Below, one piece after another: positions 8,799-18,629 of a stretch of DNA of 64,000 nt (the stretch's first letter is position 1; each line of letters starts with the position of its first letter). Under the pieces are notes generated by a model, which was given only the letters and a program-made list of their open reading frames with translations, ran no database searches and was not told the DNA's origin. The translations under genes were made by a program, and so were the position numbers. Source of the DNA: Pontibacter arcticus (GTDB taxonomy: Bacteria; Bacteroidota; Bacteroidia; Cytophagales; Hymenobacteraceae); assembly GCF_003284895.1 (NCBI RefSeq), contig NZ_QMDV01000002.1, positions 837,466 to 901,465 on the forward strand, given 5' to 3'.

Positions 8799-9620
8799 AT
8801 GGATATAACTTCACACGTTCCGGATGCGCCGCCCGCCTGGGTTAAGCGTTTTGCAAAGCTAGGCCTCTCGGCAAAAGGTATTGTTTACTGCCTGATTGGT
8901 ATACTGGCGTTTATGGCCGCTTTTGAACTGGGCGGTAAAAATAACCAGGACACAGATAAAGCCGGTGTCTTCAGTTTTATACTTGATCAGCCTTTCGGCA
9001 AAATCCTGTTAGGGATAGTAGCCCTTGGTTTGTTGTGTTATACTTTGTGGCGTTTGATACAAGGCATAAATGATACAGAACAGAAAGGCTCGGATGCCAA
9101 AGGTATAGCTGTACGTGCAAGGTATATTTTTAGTGGCCTGGTGTATGGCGGTTTTGCCTTTTTGGCGCTGCAACTTATACTTGGCAACGGCGGTGGCAGC
9201 GGCGGAGACTCCAGAGAAACGCTCGCCAGCGAACTGCTGAAACAACCTTTCGGGCAATGGCTGGTGGGTTTGGTAGCGGTGGGCACCATTATAACCGGGC
9301 TGTACCAGATCTATTACGGACTGTCTGAAAAGTATAAAAAGAAGATTCAGAAATCTGGTTTTAAATCGCAGATAGAGCATACCATGATAAGGGCCGGTAA
9401 AATTGGCTATGTGGCGCGTGGCGTTGTTTGGGTGATCATCGGGTACATGTTTTTGCAGGCTGCCCTTAAATCCAATGCCCAGGAAGCAGGCGGAAGCCAG
9501 AGTGCATTTGCCTTTTTAGAGAATTCATCCTATGGCTCTTACCTGCTTGGTGCCGTGGCACTTGGTTTAATCTGTTATGGTGTTTTCATGTTTATGCGCG
9601 CCCGGTATCAGGAAGTATAA
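8799..9620 (+). CDS. DUF1206 domain membrane protein
   Basis: Integral membrane protein of 273 residues made of three similar two-helix DUF1206 repeats. They begin near residues 17 (FAKLGLSAKGIVYCLIGILAFMAAF), 103 (VRARYIFSGLVYGGFAFLALQLIL) and 193 (IRAGKIGYVARGVVWVIIGYMF). Each repeat ends with a helix containing the LLGxVALGLICYxx or LVGLVAVGTIITGLYQ pattern. Function is unknown. It is preceded by a 67-base gap and followed by a terminator at 9641-9690. Confidence 0.9.
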   Translation: MDITSHVPDAPPAWVKRFAKLGLSAKGIVYCLIGILAFMAAFELGGKNNQDTDKAGVFSFILDQPFGKILLGIVALGLLCYTLWRLIQGINDTEQKGSDAKGIAVRARYIFSGLVYGGFAFLALQLILGNGGGSGGDSRETLASELLKQPFGQWLVGLVAVGTIITGLYQIYYGLSEKYKKKIQKSGFKSQIEHTMIRAGKIGYVARGVVWVIIGYMFLQAALKSNAQEAGGSQSAFAFLENSSYGSYLLGAVALGLICYGVFMFMRARYQEV

Positions 9621-9640
9621 AAACAGATCATTCATACTTT

Positions 9641-9690
9641 AAAAAGAGGTAGATTTCCGGCTATGTGGCTACGGGATTTGCCTCTTTTTT
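9641..9690 (+). terminator. intrinsic terminator after the DUF1206 gene
   Basis: Arms AAAAAGAGG (9641-9649) and CCTCTTTTTT (9681-9690) with a 31-base loop and a T-run on the plus strand. The surrounding gap 9621-9988 also carries octamer copies at 9703 and 9761 and the promoter of the next gene. Confidence 0.65.
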
Positions 9691-9949
9691 TATTTACTGT
9701 TTATACTTTTAAAAGAAGCCGCTTTCTGTGTATTTTGAATAAATCTAACTTGCCTGGTTTATACTTTAAACGCCTTTCATTCAGGACTCAGTAAATATAT
9801 AGCCCCTGTTTAATTTAAATGAAACCATTTTAGGATAACCTGCATTATAGGCATCGGTTACAGACCTTTATAAATTAGTATTATTTATATATTATTAAAT
9901 ACTATAAAAGGAATTTTTAGTTTAAACTTTCCGGGTTATCAATAAATCT

Positions 9950-9957
9950 TATATTTG
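9950..9957 (+). promoter_or_regulatory. -7 promoter box TATATTTG for the sigma-54 response regulator
   Basis: Exact TAnnTTTG match, 32 bases before the ATG at 9989, in an AT-rich stretch. No clear -33 TTG at the expected distance. Confidence 0.5.
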
Positions 9958-9988
9958 GGGCTACCACAGTTCACAGGCCATCTGCTAC

Positions 9989-11347
9989 ATGAAAAACGCA
10001 CCTTTTAAAATCTTTATTCTGGATGATGATGTTTGGTACAGCGAGCTTTTGGAATATCACCTATCCCTGAATCCGGATTACGAACTTAAGAAGTTTCATT
10101 CGGCCAGTTCCTGCATGGCCAGCCTGTACGAGCGCCCCAATGTAATTACCCTGGATTACTCTTTACCCGATAAAAACGGTGCTGAAGTACTAAGTAAAAT
10201 AAAAGAGCAGAATCCGGATACGCAGGTAATTGTTATTTCGGGCCAGGAGGATGTGGCCACTGCTGTAGACCTGCTGAAAAAAGGCGCTTACGACTACATC
10301 GTAAAAGATGAAGATACGCCCGAAAGGCTCTGGAACACCATTAACAAGATACGCGAAAACGTATCGCTGAAGGAAGAGATAAACCAACTGCGCGAAGAGA
10401 TCGGCCAGAAGTATGATTTCAGCAAAGTTATAATCGGGAACAGCGAAGCCATCAAACGTGTATTTAACATGATGGATAAAGCTGCCAAAACTAACATTAC
10501 CGTAACGATAAACGGCGAAACCGGAACAGGTAAAGAACTGGTAGCTAAAGCCATACATTACAATTCAGTTAAAAAGAAGAACCCGTACGTAGCAGTAAAC
10601 GTGGCTGCCATTCCAAAAGAGCTGATCGAGAGTGAATTGTTCGGCCACGAGAAAGGTGCTTTTACCGGTGCTGTTGCCCGCCGCTTAGGCAAATTCGAGG
10701 AAGCTAATAAAGGGACGATCTTTCTGGATGAGATAGGCGAACTGGATATCAGTTTGCAGGCTAAGTTACTCCGCGTACTCCAGGAAAAAGAAATTACACG
10801 TGTAGGTGGCAACACTGTTGTGCCTGTAGATGTAAGAATTATTGTTGCAACACACAAGAACCTGGCTGAGGAAGTTAAAAAAGGTAATTTCAGGGAAGAT
10901 TTATACTACAGGCTATTAGGCTTGCCCGTTAATTTGCCACCTCTCCGCGAGCGTGGAAGTGATATTCTGGTGCTGGCTAAATTCTTTGTGGATGCCTTTG
11001 CAAAAGAGAACGGACTGGGCAAAAAAACGCTTTCTGCAGCTGCCCAGGAAAAACTACTCTCCTACTCTTTCCCGGGTAACGTCCGCGAACTGAAGGCGTT
11101 GGTAGAGTTGGCAGTGGTTTTAGCAGATGAAGAAGTAATACAGGAGCACGATATAAACCTGACTGCTAACAGTACGGAGAAAGATTTTCTGGCAAGAGAG
11201 CGCACGCTGAAAGCTTATACCATCGATATCATTCAGCGGTTTTTAGATAAGTATGATTCTAATGTTTTGCTGGTAGCAGATAAATTGGATGTGGGCAAAT
11301 CAACTATTTACCGCATGATCCAAAGCAAAGAGTTAACCATCAAATAA
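9989..11347 (+). CDS. sigma-54-dependent response regulator (NtrC family)
   Basis: Transcription activator of 452 residues. The receiver domain (1-120) has the acidic pocket LDDD at 11-14, phospho-acceptor Asp56 (ITLDYSLPD) and a late Lys in LKKGAYDYIVK. The AAA+ domain (about 145-375) has Walker A GETGTGKE, the sigma-54 contact motif GAFTGA and Walker B IFLDEIGELD. The C-terminal Fis-type helix-turn-helix is at about 415-450 (VLLVADKLDVGKSTIYRMI). It would remodel sigma-54 polymerase when phosphorylated. The next gene, 167 bases on, is a large hybrid kinase and a plausible partner. I found no convincing -24/-12 promoter nearby. Confidence 0.95.
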   Translation: MKNAPFKIFILDDDVWYSELLEYHLSLNPDYELKKFHSASSCMASLYERPNVITLDYSLPDKNGAEVLSKIKEQNPDTQVIVISGQEDVATAVDLLKKGAYDYIVKDEDTPERLWNTINKIRENVSLKEEINQLREEIGQKYDFSKVIIGNSEAIKRVFNMMDKAAKTNITVTINGETGTGKELVAKAIHYNSVKKKNPYVAVNVAAIPKELIESELFGHEKGAFTGAVARRLGKFEEANKGTIFLDEIGELDISLQAKLLRVLQEKEITRVGGNTVVPVDVRIIVATHKNLAEEVKKGNFREDLYYRLLGLPVNLPPLRERGSDILVLAKFFVDAFAKENGLGKKTLSAAAQEKLLSYSFPGNVRELKALVELAVVLADEEVIQEHDINLTANSTEKDFLARERTLKAYTIDIIQRFLDKYDSNVLLVADKLDVGKSTIYRMIQSKELTIK

Positions 11348-11514
11348 CTGCCTGCCCTATACTTTTTATAGTGTTTACCTGCTACCCCTTTCTTAATTTC
11401 AAAGTATAATTAGTCCTATCATTTATACTTTGAAACCTTAAATCCCTTAATTTTAAAGTATAGTGAATTTTAAATCGCACAAATGCATTATCTTGTTGGT
11501 TTAAAAATCACTCC

Positions 11515-14500
11515 ATGGAATTAGTAGAGGAAGTTTCCTTACTCCGTCAGCAACTTGAGCAGGAACGCAAGGCCCGCAAGGCAGCCGAAGAGTTAGCTCA
11601 AAACCAGGCCCAGCTATTAGCAGAATTAAATGTAAACCCGGTTGGCCTTACTGATTTAACCCAGCAGGATGTTTGCAGTCTCCTGTTATCCTCTTTTTTT
11701 CAGGATCTCCAGACGGCCGGCCTTGCAACGGACAGCAAAAACCGTATTATTTTCCTGAACACGCCTTTTTGCCAGCTTTTTGAGCTTCCTAATCCGGTTA
11801 GTTATTACCTGGGCAAGCCAATCCATTACCTTGCTTCACTCCCCCTCTTTGCAGATGTACTGGCCAGGCAAACCTCCCAGGACTTCAGAATAACCGAATT
11901 TATACTTGCCAACGGTAAAATCATAGAAGCTGAACAACTGCTGGCTAGTAATGCCAATGCCTGGATTTACCGCAATATAACAGATAAGCGCACAGAACAA
12001 ATGCAGGTCGAGTTAAGCTCGGCTTTTCAGCAGGAATACCCAAATCCGGTTTTCAGGTGTACTTACCAGGGCGAAGTAATCTTTGTAAATAGTGGCGCCT
12101 CACAATTACTTTCCACTTTTTCCGACATACGTGTCAGCAGTTTCAAACGCCTCCTGAAACGTAAGATTATTTTGCTTGAGGATTCGCTGACTCCCTTTTC
12201 ATTTGAGTTAAAGATAAGCGGCCATTATTACCTGCTCTTCCTGGTACCATTGCCGGCTAAGGGTTATGTTAATATTTACATGACCGATATCACTATGCAC
12301 AAAGAAGCAGAGTCAGCGCTTCAGGAAAGCCGTAATTTCGTTCAGAATATCATGCACACCATTCCGAGCATCGTTTATATCTACGATGTGGAATCGGACA
12401 ACTGCATTTACCTGAACGATCGTATTTACGATGTATTAGGCTATACTGCCCAGGATATAGAGGCCATGAACCAGCAGTTCTTTACAACTATAGTTGTAAA
12501 TGAAGACCTGGAAAAGTTGTATCACCATACCTATAAAATGCTGGGTACCCCAAATGGAAAAGTACACCAGGTAGAGTATCAGGTAAGAGATAAAGCTGGC
12601 AATCTTAAAAATATAAGCTGCCGCGAAAGTGTTTTTAAAAGAAAGCCAAACGGCGAAGTATTGCAGGTCATCGGCTCAGCAGAAGACATCACGCTGCTTC
12701 ACAGCAAAAATCAGGAGCTTAAAATCCAGAAGGATTTTTACGAATCGATCTTAAACCATATTCCTTCCGATATAGCCGTTTATGATCATAACTTAAGATA
12801 CCTCTTCGTAAACCCAATTGCAGTCAGCGACCCTGCCCTGCGAGAATGGATCATCGGTAAAACCAATGAAGAATACTGTACCTTCCGTAATGTACCATAT
12901 GAGCGCATACAAAACAGAGAGGCTCAATTACAGAAGGTTTACAGAGAAAAAACGCCAGTCTCTTTCGAAGAAAAACAACCTGACCAGAATGGTGGTTACA
13001 ATTACCATGTCCGTAAGCTAAATCCTGTTTTATCGGCTGAAGGCAATCTCGAACTGATCATCGGGCATGGCATCCGTATCACAGAATTGCGCAAGGCCCA
13101 GGAAGAAATCGAGTTAAGCGAAGCTAAAACCAGAGCCATTCTTGCCGCCATTCCAGACCTGATGTTCATCCTGAACAAAGAGGGCACTTTCCTGGATGTA
13201 AAAAATACTTCCATTGCGCACTTACCGCTCTCTGAGGAATATATCATTGGCCATACAATTTACGAGATTTTACCTGAACACCTGGCTGCTTCCCTGGAAC
13301 GCAGGGTAACAGCGGTAATAGAGAGTGGCCAGTCTGCCACGATCGAATACGAACTTAATTTGCCAACGGGCACCAGGCATTTTGAAGGCCGTATTGTGAA
13401 GTATGAAGATAACGAGGTACTGATGATTACCCGTGATTATACCGAACAAAGAAAAGCTGCCCAGGAGATTGCAGAGAAAAATGAGTTTATCCAATTGGTG
13501 TTGGATAGCAGCCCAAGTATGATTTTCGTGAAAGACGCGGAAGGACGCTACATAATGGCCAACCATACTTTTGCTGAAAAACACGACCTGGAAGTAGACA
13601 ATGTTCTTGGGAAAACGGATTTCGAGTTACGCTTGAACGAGGAAGAAAATGGTTTCTACAAAGATATTGACCGGAAAGTTTTACTGGATGGCAGCGAAAT
13701 AAATGTACTCGAATACTTTACCCAGAAAAATGGAAACAAACTTTGGTTAAGCACTACCAAACGTCCCATATTTACCAAAAACGGCGAGATGAACATTCTC
13801 GGTATCGCCACTGACATTACCGAGCAACGCAAGGCTACTAAATTATTGCAGCAAAGCGAAAAGTTACACCGCCTGCTATCCGAGAACTCGCGCGATCTGA
13901 TCTGTTTACACGACATAGAAGGAAATTACCTGTACGTTTCCAAATCATCACAGGAAATGCTGGGCTACGAGCCGGAAGAAATGGTTGGGCGCTCCCCATA
14001 TGAGATGGTACTGCACCCGGATGAGTGTGACTTTGTGGTTGAGGAAGGCCAGAAACGCTCCATCACTGAAAAGAAGAATGTGATCATCCAACACCGCAAA
14101 CGAAAAAAATCAGGTGAATATATCTGGGTTGAAACAAGTATAAAACCAATCCAGAAAGCGAATGGCGAGATATTTCAGATACAATCTTCTTCAAGAGATA
14201 TAACAGAACGACGTCTGTCTGAAGAAGCACTCAAGAGCAGCGAAAAGAAATACAGAGAACTTATCAAATACAGCCAGGCTTATATCTGTACCCATGATAT
14301 GAAGGGGCATTTACTGACTGTTAACCCTTACCTGATCGAAACGCTGGGGTATACCGAAGAAGAAATGATTGGCCAGAAGCTGAGCAATTTCTTCCCGATG
14401 CAACACCAGAAAAATTTTGTACATTACTTAGCACAATTCGAGCAAACCAACCTGATTAACGGGATATTATGCCTCTTAAACAAAGAAGGGAAAGAGCGCT

Positions 14501-16164
14501 TCCTGTATTATCAGAACTATAAAGTTGAAGAAATTAACAGTGAGCCCTACATTATCTGCATTGCCCAGGATATAACAGACAGGATGCTGGCAGAGCGCGA
14601 GCTGAAGAGGGCTATCGAAGCAGCTGAAGAATCGGCACGGGTAAAAGAAAATTTCCTGGCTAACATGAGCCACGAGATCAGAACGCCTATGAATGGTATT
14701 TTGGGCATGGCTGGCCTGCTGGCTAAAACAACGCTCGAACCTGTTCAGAAAGATTACCTGAAAATCATCCATCAATCGGCTGATAACCTGCTGGTAGTTA
14801 TAAACGATATTCTGGATATAGCCAAGATCGAATCCGGCAAGCTGCAACTCGAAGCCATACCTTTTAATTTGTATGAAACTGCCCGTTCCGCTTTCCAGAC
14901 GCTTTATTATAAAGCCGAAGAACGTGAGCTGGCCTATGAATTCAAGTCCCATGACCTGGAGCGGCCGATCCTGGTAGGCGACCCTTACCGGTTAAATCAA
15001 ATCCTGATCAACCTGCTTAACAATGCCATCAAATTTACAGAAGAAGGCACAGTATCCCTCACCACCAGGGTTTTAGAGGAAACAGACAAAACCTTAACGA
15101 TCGAGTTTTGCATCTCAGATACCGGTATTGGCGTTCCGGCATCTAAACATGCCTTTATTTTTGAAGGATTTACGCAGGCATATTCCAGCACGACCCGCCG
15201 TTACGGTGGCACGGGCCTGGGCCTGAGCATTTGTAAAAACCTTGTAGAAATGCATGGCGGAAAGATATGGGTCGAAAGTGAAGAGGAAAAAGGCAGTATT
15301 TTCAAATTCGTAATAACGTATGATAAGTACGAAGGCGGAGAACTTCCGGAGTGCCAGACAGAGAATATAGATTACAGCCGCCTGGGTGAGCTTAAGGTAC
15401 TTTTGGCAGAAGATAACGAGGTGAATATATTCCTGGCGCAGTCAGTTCTGGAAAACTGGGGCTTCTTGGTAGATGTAGCCAGAAACGGGCGTGAGGCTGT
15501 AGATAAAACCAGGTTAAACGACTACGACGTTATTTTGATGGATATCCAGATGCCGGAGTTAAGCGGTATAGATGCCACACACGCTATCAGGGCATTCGAG
15601 GATAAGAAAAAAGCGAGTATCCCAATTATTGCGCTCACAGCAAACGCCCTGAAAGGAGATGCTGAAAAATACCTGAGCGGTGGCATGAGTGGTTATATTT
15701 CGAAGCCCTTTGAGGAAGAAAAGCTGTTCCTGAAGATAGAAGCTGTCTTACCGCATAAAATGCAAAGTATAAATGCTGTAAAAACTATTGTCCTTCCTGA
15801 AAAAAAGGCCGAACCCGAGCACCCTTTGTTTGATCTATCGGTGCTCTATAAAATGTCGAGAGGCAACGAGGCATTCATTAAACGAACCAAAGAATTGTTT
15901 GTGGAGACTGTGCCCCTGACCATGGCAGATATGCGCCAGAAAAGTATGGAACAAGACTGGACAGGCGTAAGCGCAGCCGCGCACAAACTGAAATCAACCA
16001 TTGATACCATGCGGATCGAAAAGTTAAAAGCGGTGGTACGGCAAATAGAAACGGATGCCAAAGAGAACCATCAGTTCGCGTCTATTAAAGAAAATATTGC
16101 TGTTATGGACGATGTATTGAACAGGATCATCGATGAGTTTAAATCTGATCTTGTAATACATTAG
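11515..16164 (+). CDS. multi-PAS hybrid sensor histidine kinase with REC and Hpt domains
   Basis: Signalling protein of 1549 residues with no membrane segment, so probably cytosolic. A short coiled coil (1-30) is followed by a degenerate sensor region and about six PAS/PAC units. These start near residues 270 (NFVQNIMHTIPSIVYIYD), 405, 530, 655, 785 and 910. PAC-like ends recur as ITDRxxAE or ITEQRKA. The kinase core has His1053 (MSHEIRTPMNGILGM) and an HATPase with DTGIGVP and GGTGLGLSI. The receiver has Asp1343 (VILMDIQMPE), and the Hpt domain has His1490 (AAHKLKST). This supports an internal His-Asp-His relay; the final acceptor may be the upstream sigma-54 regulator (inference from adjacency). 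Ligands of the PAS domains are unknown. Confidence 0.94.
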   Translation: MELVEEVSLLRQQLEQERKARKAAEELAQNQAQLLAELNVNPVGLTDLTQQDVCSLLLSSFFQDLQTAGLATDSKNRIIFLNTPFCQLFELPNPVSYYLGKPIHYLASLPLFADVLARQTSQDFRITEFILANGKIIEAEQLLASNANAWIYRNITDKRTEQMQVELSSAFQQEYPNPVFRCTYQGEVIFVNSGASQLLSTFSDIRVSSFKRLLKRKIILLEDSLTPFSFELKISGHYYLLFLVPLPAKGYVNIYMTDITMHKEAESALQESRNFVQNIMHTIPSIVYIYDVESDNCIYLNDRIYDVLGYTAQDIEAMNQQFFTTIVVNEDLEKLYHHTYKMLGTPNGKVHQVEYQVRDKAGNLKNISCRESVFKRKPNGEVLQVIGSAEDITLLHSKNQELKIQKDFYESILNHIPSDIAVYDHNLRYLFVNPIAVSDPALREWIIGKTNEEYCTFRNVPYERIQNREAQLQKVYREKTPVSFEEKQPDQNGGYNYHVRKLNPVLSAEGNLELIIGHGIRITELRKAQEEIELSEAKTRAILAAIPDLMFILNKEGTFLDVKNTSIAHLPLSEEYIIGHTIYEILPEHLAASLERRVTAVIESGQSATIEYELNLPTGTRHFEGRIVKYEDNEVLMITRDYTEQRKAAQEIAEKNEFIQLVLDSSPSMIFVKDAEGRYIMANHTFAEKHDLEVDNVLGKTDFELRLNEEENGFYKDIDRKVLLDGSEINVLEYFTQKNGNKLWLSTTKRPIFTKNGEMNILGIATDITEQRKATKLLQQSEKLHRLLSENSRDLICLHDIEGNYLYVSKSSQEMLGYEPEEMVGRSPYEMVLHPDECDFVVEEGQKRSITEKKNVIIQHRKRKKSGEYIWVETSIKPIQKANGEIFQIQSSSRDITERRLSEEALKSSEKKYRELIKYSQAYICTHDMKGHLLTVNPYLIETLGYTEEEMIGQKLSNFFPMQHQKNFVHYLAQFEQTNLINGILCLLNKEGKERFLYYQNYKVEEINSEPYIICIAQDITDRMLAERELKRAIEAAEESARVKENFLANMSHEIRTPMNGILGMAGLLAKTTLEPVQKDYLKIIHQSADNLLVVINDILDIAKIESGKLQLEAIPFNLYETARSAFQTLYYKAEERELAYEFKSHDLERPILVGDPYRLNQILINLLNNAIKFTEEGTVSLTTRVLEETDKTLTIEFCISDTGIGVPASKHAFIFEGFTQAYSSTTRRYGGTGLGLSICKNLVEMHGGKIWVESEEEKGSIFKFVITYDKYEGGELPECQTENIDYSRLGELKVLLAEDNEVNIFLAQSVLENWGFLVDVARNGREAVDKTRLNDYDVILMDIQMPELSGIDATHAIRAFEDKKKASIPIIALTANALKGDAEKYLSGGMSGYISKPFEEEKLFLKIEAVLPHKMQSINAVKTIVLPEKKAEPEHPLFDLSVLYKMSRGNEAFIKRTKELFVETVPLTMADMRQKSMEQDWTGVSAAAHKLKSTIDTMRIEKLKAVVRQIETDAKENHQFASIKENIAVMDDVLNRIIDEFKSDLVIH

Positions 16165-16182
16165 CTATAAGTTTATTAACAT

Positions 16183-16217
16183 ATGAAAGGGCCTGTTTAA
16201 ATAAAGCAGGCCTTTTT
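16183..16217. terminator. bidirectional terminator between the hybrid kinase and K+ channel genes
   Basis: Arms AAAGGGCCTG and CAGGCCTTTTT flank a loop of about 10 bases, with one bulged G. A T-run follows in the plus direction. It sits between two converging genes. Confidence 0.7.
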
Positions 16218-16218
16218 A

Positions 16219-17040
16219 TTATAGCTGTTGTTCAGGAGTGATTCTGTAACCGCAGTTAAAACAGAAGTATGCTTCCGGCAAATGGCCTTCCTGGTGGCAA
16301 TTAGGGCACATGCGCGTATTGGCAGCATTTTTTTCAGACCTTGCAAGTTCCACTGAAACGATTCCTGTTGGCACAGCTATTATGCCATAGCCCATGATCA
16401 TAACCATACTTGCCAATATCTGACCCAGTGGAGTAACCGGTGCAATATCACCATACCCGACTGTTGTTAGCGTAACGATGGCCCAGTAAATACTGATCGG
16501 TATACTTGTAAAACCGCTTTCAGGGCCCTCGATAATGTACATTAGCGACCCTACAATTACAATCACGGTAATAACTGCTCCTAAAAAAACGAGAATTTTA
16601 GCCACGCTTGCCTTTAATGCTTTGGTAAGCACCTGCCCTTCGTTTATAAAACGGGTCAGCTTAAAAATGCGTGCAGCGCGTAATAATCTTAAAATCCGGA
16701 TGATCAGCAAGAATTGAGTTCCTGTTATAAGCAGGCTCAGGTAACTGGGAAGTATGGATAGCAGATCAACAATCCCGAAAAAAGAAAAAATATAGCGAAG
16801 CGGGCGTGGTGTACTGTAAATGCGAAGTAAATACTCTACTGTGAAGATGATAGTAAATACCCACTCGGCAACCCGGAACCAGCTATAATATGCTGCATTC
16901 AGGCTGGGCATACTTTCAAGCGAAACGTTCAGGACGCTTAACAGGATGAGGACAAGCAAAACAATATCGAAGTTCCGGCCCGAGGGCGTTTCAGCTTCAA
17001 AAATGACCGTATAAATTTTTTGTTTAAGCTTTTTGCTCAT
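16219..17040 (-). CDS. voltage-gated K+ channel family protein with C-terminal zinc ribbon
   Basis: Inner-membrane channel of 273 residues with six predicted helices. The S4-like helix is Arg/Lys-rich (IIRILRLLRAARIFKLTRF, about 113-131). The pore helix and selectivity filter read TLTTVGYGDIAP (TVGYGD at 193-198), which indicates K+ selectivity. After S6, a cytoplasmic tail has two CxxC pairs (CPNCHQEG and CFNCGY, about 243-265), a zinc-ribbon arrangement. The channel part is unambiguous. The tail's role is unknown and could be regulatory or structural. Confidence 0.94.
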   Translation of the reverse strand: MSKKLKQKIYTVIFEAETPSGRNFDIVLLVLILLSVLNVSLESMPSLNAAYYSWFRVAEWVFTIIFTVEYLLRIYSTPRPLRYIFSFFGIVDLLSILPSYLSLLITGTQFLLIIRILRLLRAARIFKLTRFINEGQVLTKALKASVAKILVFLGAVITVIVIVGSLMYIIEGPESGFTSIPISIYWAIVTLTTVGYGDIAPVTPLGQILASMVMIMGYGIIAVPTGIVSVELARSEKNAANTRMCPNCHQEGHLPEAYFCFNCGYRITPEQQL

Positions 17041-17136
17041 CCTTGTAATTTTCTAAGCTTTAAACTGAAACCGGGTTTTACCCTATACCTGCGAGTATAC
17101 GGTTAAACTGAAACGTAACGATAGCTTTGCCTGAAG

Positions 17137-18489
17137 TTACGCTAAAATTAAAGAAGGAGCTTTAAGATGTGGTAAAGGCTCGGGCAAAACTTCCAGTTGA
17201 TTTAATGTTTTTACCGATTCGTTTATTTTTTCTCTATCGCCCGGGTTGCAGACTTCCTGGTCAGCATCAAAAAGGATAAGCATGGCCTGGCGTTGCAAAA
17301 CAGGAAGTAAATGTGGGTAGGCCTCTACCTGGTATAAAAGGCTTCGCATCAACTGGAGCAATTGCACCACAATAGTACTACTCGATTTTCCGTACAAGCG
17401 GATGGGGGCCAGCGTCTGGTGCAGTATCTCATCGAATTTGTCTTTTGCAAAACGCAGCCTTGCTTCCCCGTTTTCATCGCATATAACTTTCTCATCGGTT
17501 AGCTGCATGCGCAAAGCCAGTAATGCAGACAAATAATCGATGGCTTTTTTGGCTGTACCCGGATCATTAATGCCCGGACTCAGGGCTTTGGAAGCACTTT
17601 CGGTTAAATGCTTTATCCCGAAAAAATAATTAAGGTCTGATCTTTCTTCGCGATAAAAATTCAAATGTGCCTGTAGCTCCTTCACCCATGCTACAGAATC
17701 AGGTAGTGGTCTGTTTACACGTGCAAACGGCACTCCCTGCAATACAAAATTGCCGAGAGGCTGAACAAAGTCCAATACCAGGTTATGCTTTCGGCAAAGT
17801 CTAGTCACTGCCTGCGTATCTATACTTTGCAGATAGCCCGTCTGAGGACTAAGTATCGGATACCAGGTTCCATGAGCAACTATAGTCTCCAACTGCGCTT
17901 TCGTATCCTCTTCTATTTCTCTTTTCAGACTAGCGGCTGCCTGCTCATAAATATCCTCCATCAGGGTTTCTATCTGAATGTTTTGCGAGATTCCCTGAAT
18001 GAAGTAAACGAAAAAAGCCAGGCATACAATGGCCAGACACATAGCCAGGAAAATAGCAAAACCAGGTAAGGACTCACTGTAAGACTCTGAGCGAATATTT
18101 ACCATGATGATCAACGTGTAAATAAGCGTGCCTAAGTACAGGCCCAGTACCACCTGGTTTGATTTCCGGGTAATGATGCCGGGTATAACGCGGGGCGTAA
18201 AATTTGCAGTTGCCTGGCTCAGCACAATCATCAGCATCGAAAAGCTGAAAACTGTAAGCGAAATAATACCGGTGCTAATAGTACTCAGGATCATATTGGC
18301 TGTGCTGCCCCGGGTTATGATCATAAAAGGCAGGTTATCCAGAAGCCGCTCGCTAAGGCCGTGCCGCTCCAGGTAGAGCAGGAAAAATGCCAGCAAGGAA
18401 AAGAAGACAGAAATTACAGTAGGCAGAAAGCCGATGCTGCTAACAATATACTGGTAAAGAAAACCGAACCTGGCCAGAATTTTATTCAT
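17137..18489 (-). CDS. DUF2254 predicted membrane protein
   Basis: Membrane protein of 450 residues. Four hydrophobic segments lie in the first 180 residues, including the family signature TVFSFSMLMIVLSQATANFTPRVIPGI. A soluble C-terminal region follows, containing SPGINDPGTAKKAIDYLSALL. Function is not established. It is transcribed alone, 96 bases upstream of the K+ channel gene on the same strand. Confidence 0.88.
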   Translation of the reverse strand: MNKILARFGFLYQYIVSSIGFLPTVISVFFSLLAFFLLYLERHGLSERLLDNLPFMIITRGSTANMILSTISTGIISLTVFSFSMLMIVLSQATANFTPRVIPGIITRKSNQVVLGLYLGTLIYTLIIMVNIRSESYSESLPGFAIFLAMCLAIVCLAFFVYFIQGISQNIQIETLMEDIYEQAAASLKREIEEDTKAQLETIVAHGTWYPILSPQTGYLQSIDTQAVTRLCRKHNLVLDFVQPLGNFVLQGVPFARVNRPLPDSVAWVKELQAHLNFYREERSDLNYFFGIKHLTESASKALSPGINDPGTAKKAIDYLSALLALRMQLTDEKVICDENGEARLRFAKDKFDEILHQTLAPIRLYGKSSSTIVVQLLQLMRSLLYQVEAYPHLLPVLQRQAMLILFDADQEVCNPGDREKINESVKTLNQLEVLPEPLPHLKAPSLILA

Positions 18490-18629
18490 GTATAGTAAGC
18501 TGATTTATACTTACTACTCGTACCTGGCTGGTTTAGTTTATCTTAAATGTTTTCAGGAGACAGAACGGTAACTTGTACTTGTAACGGCTTTGCAAAAAAT
18601 TAACTTAACAGGTTAAAAAAAGAGTTAAC

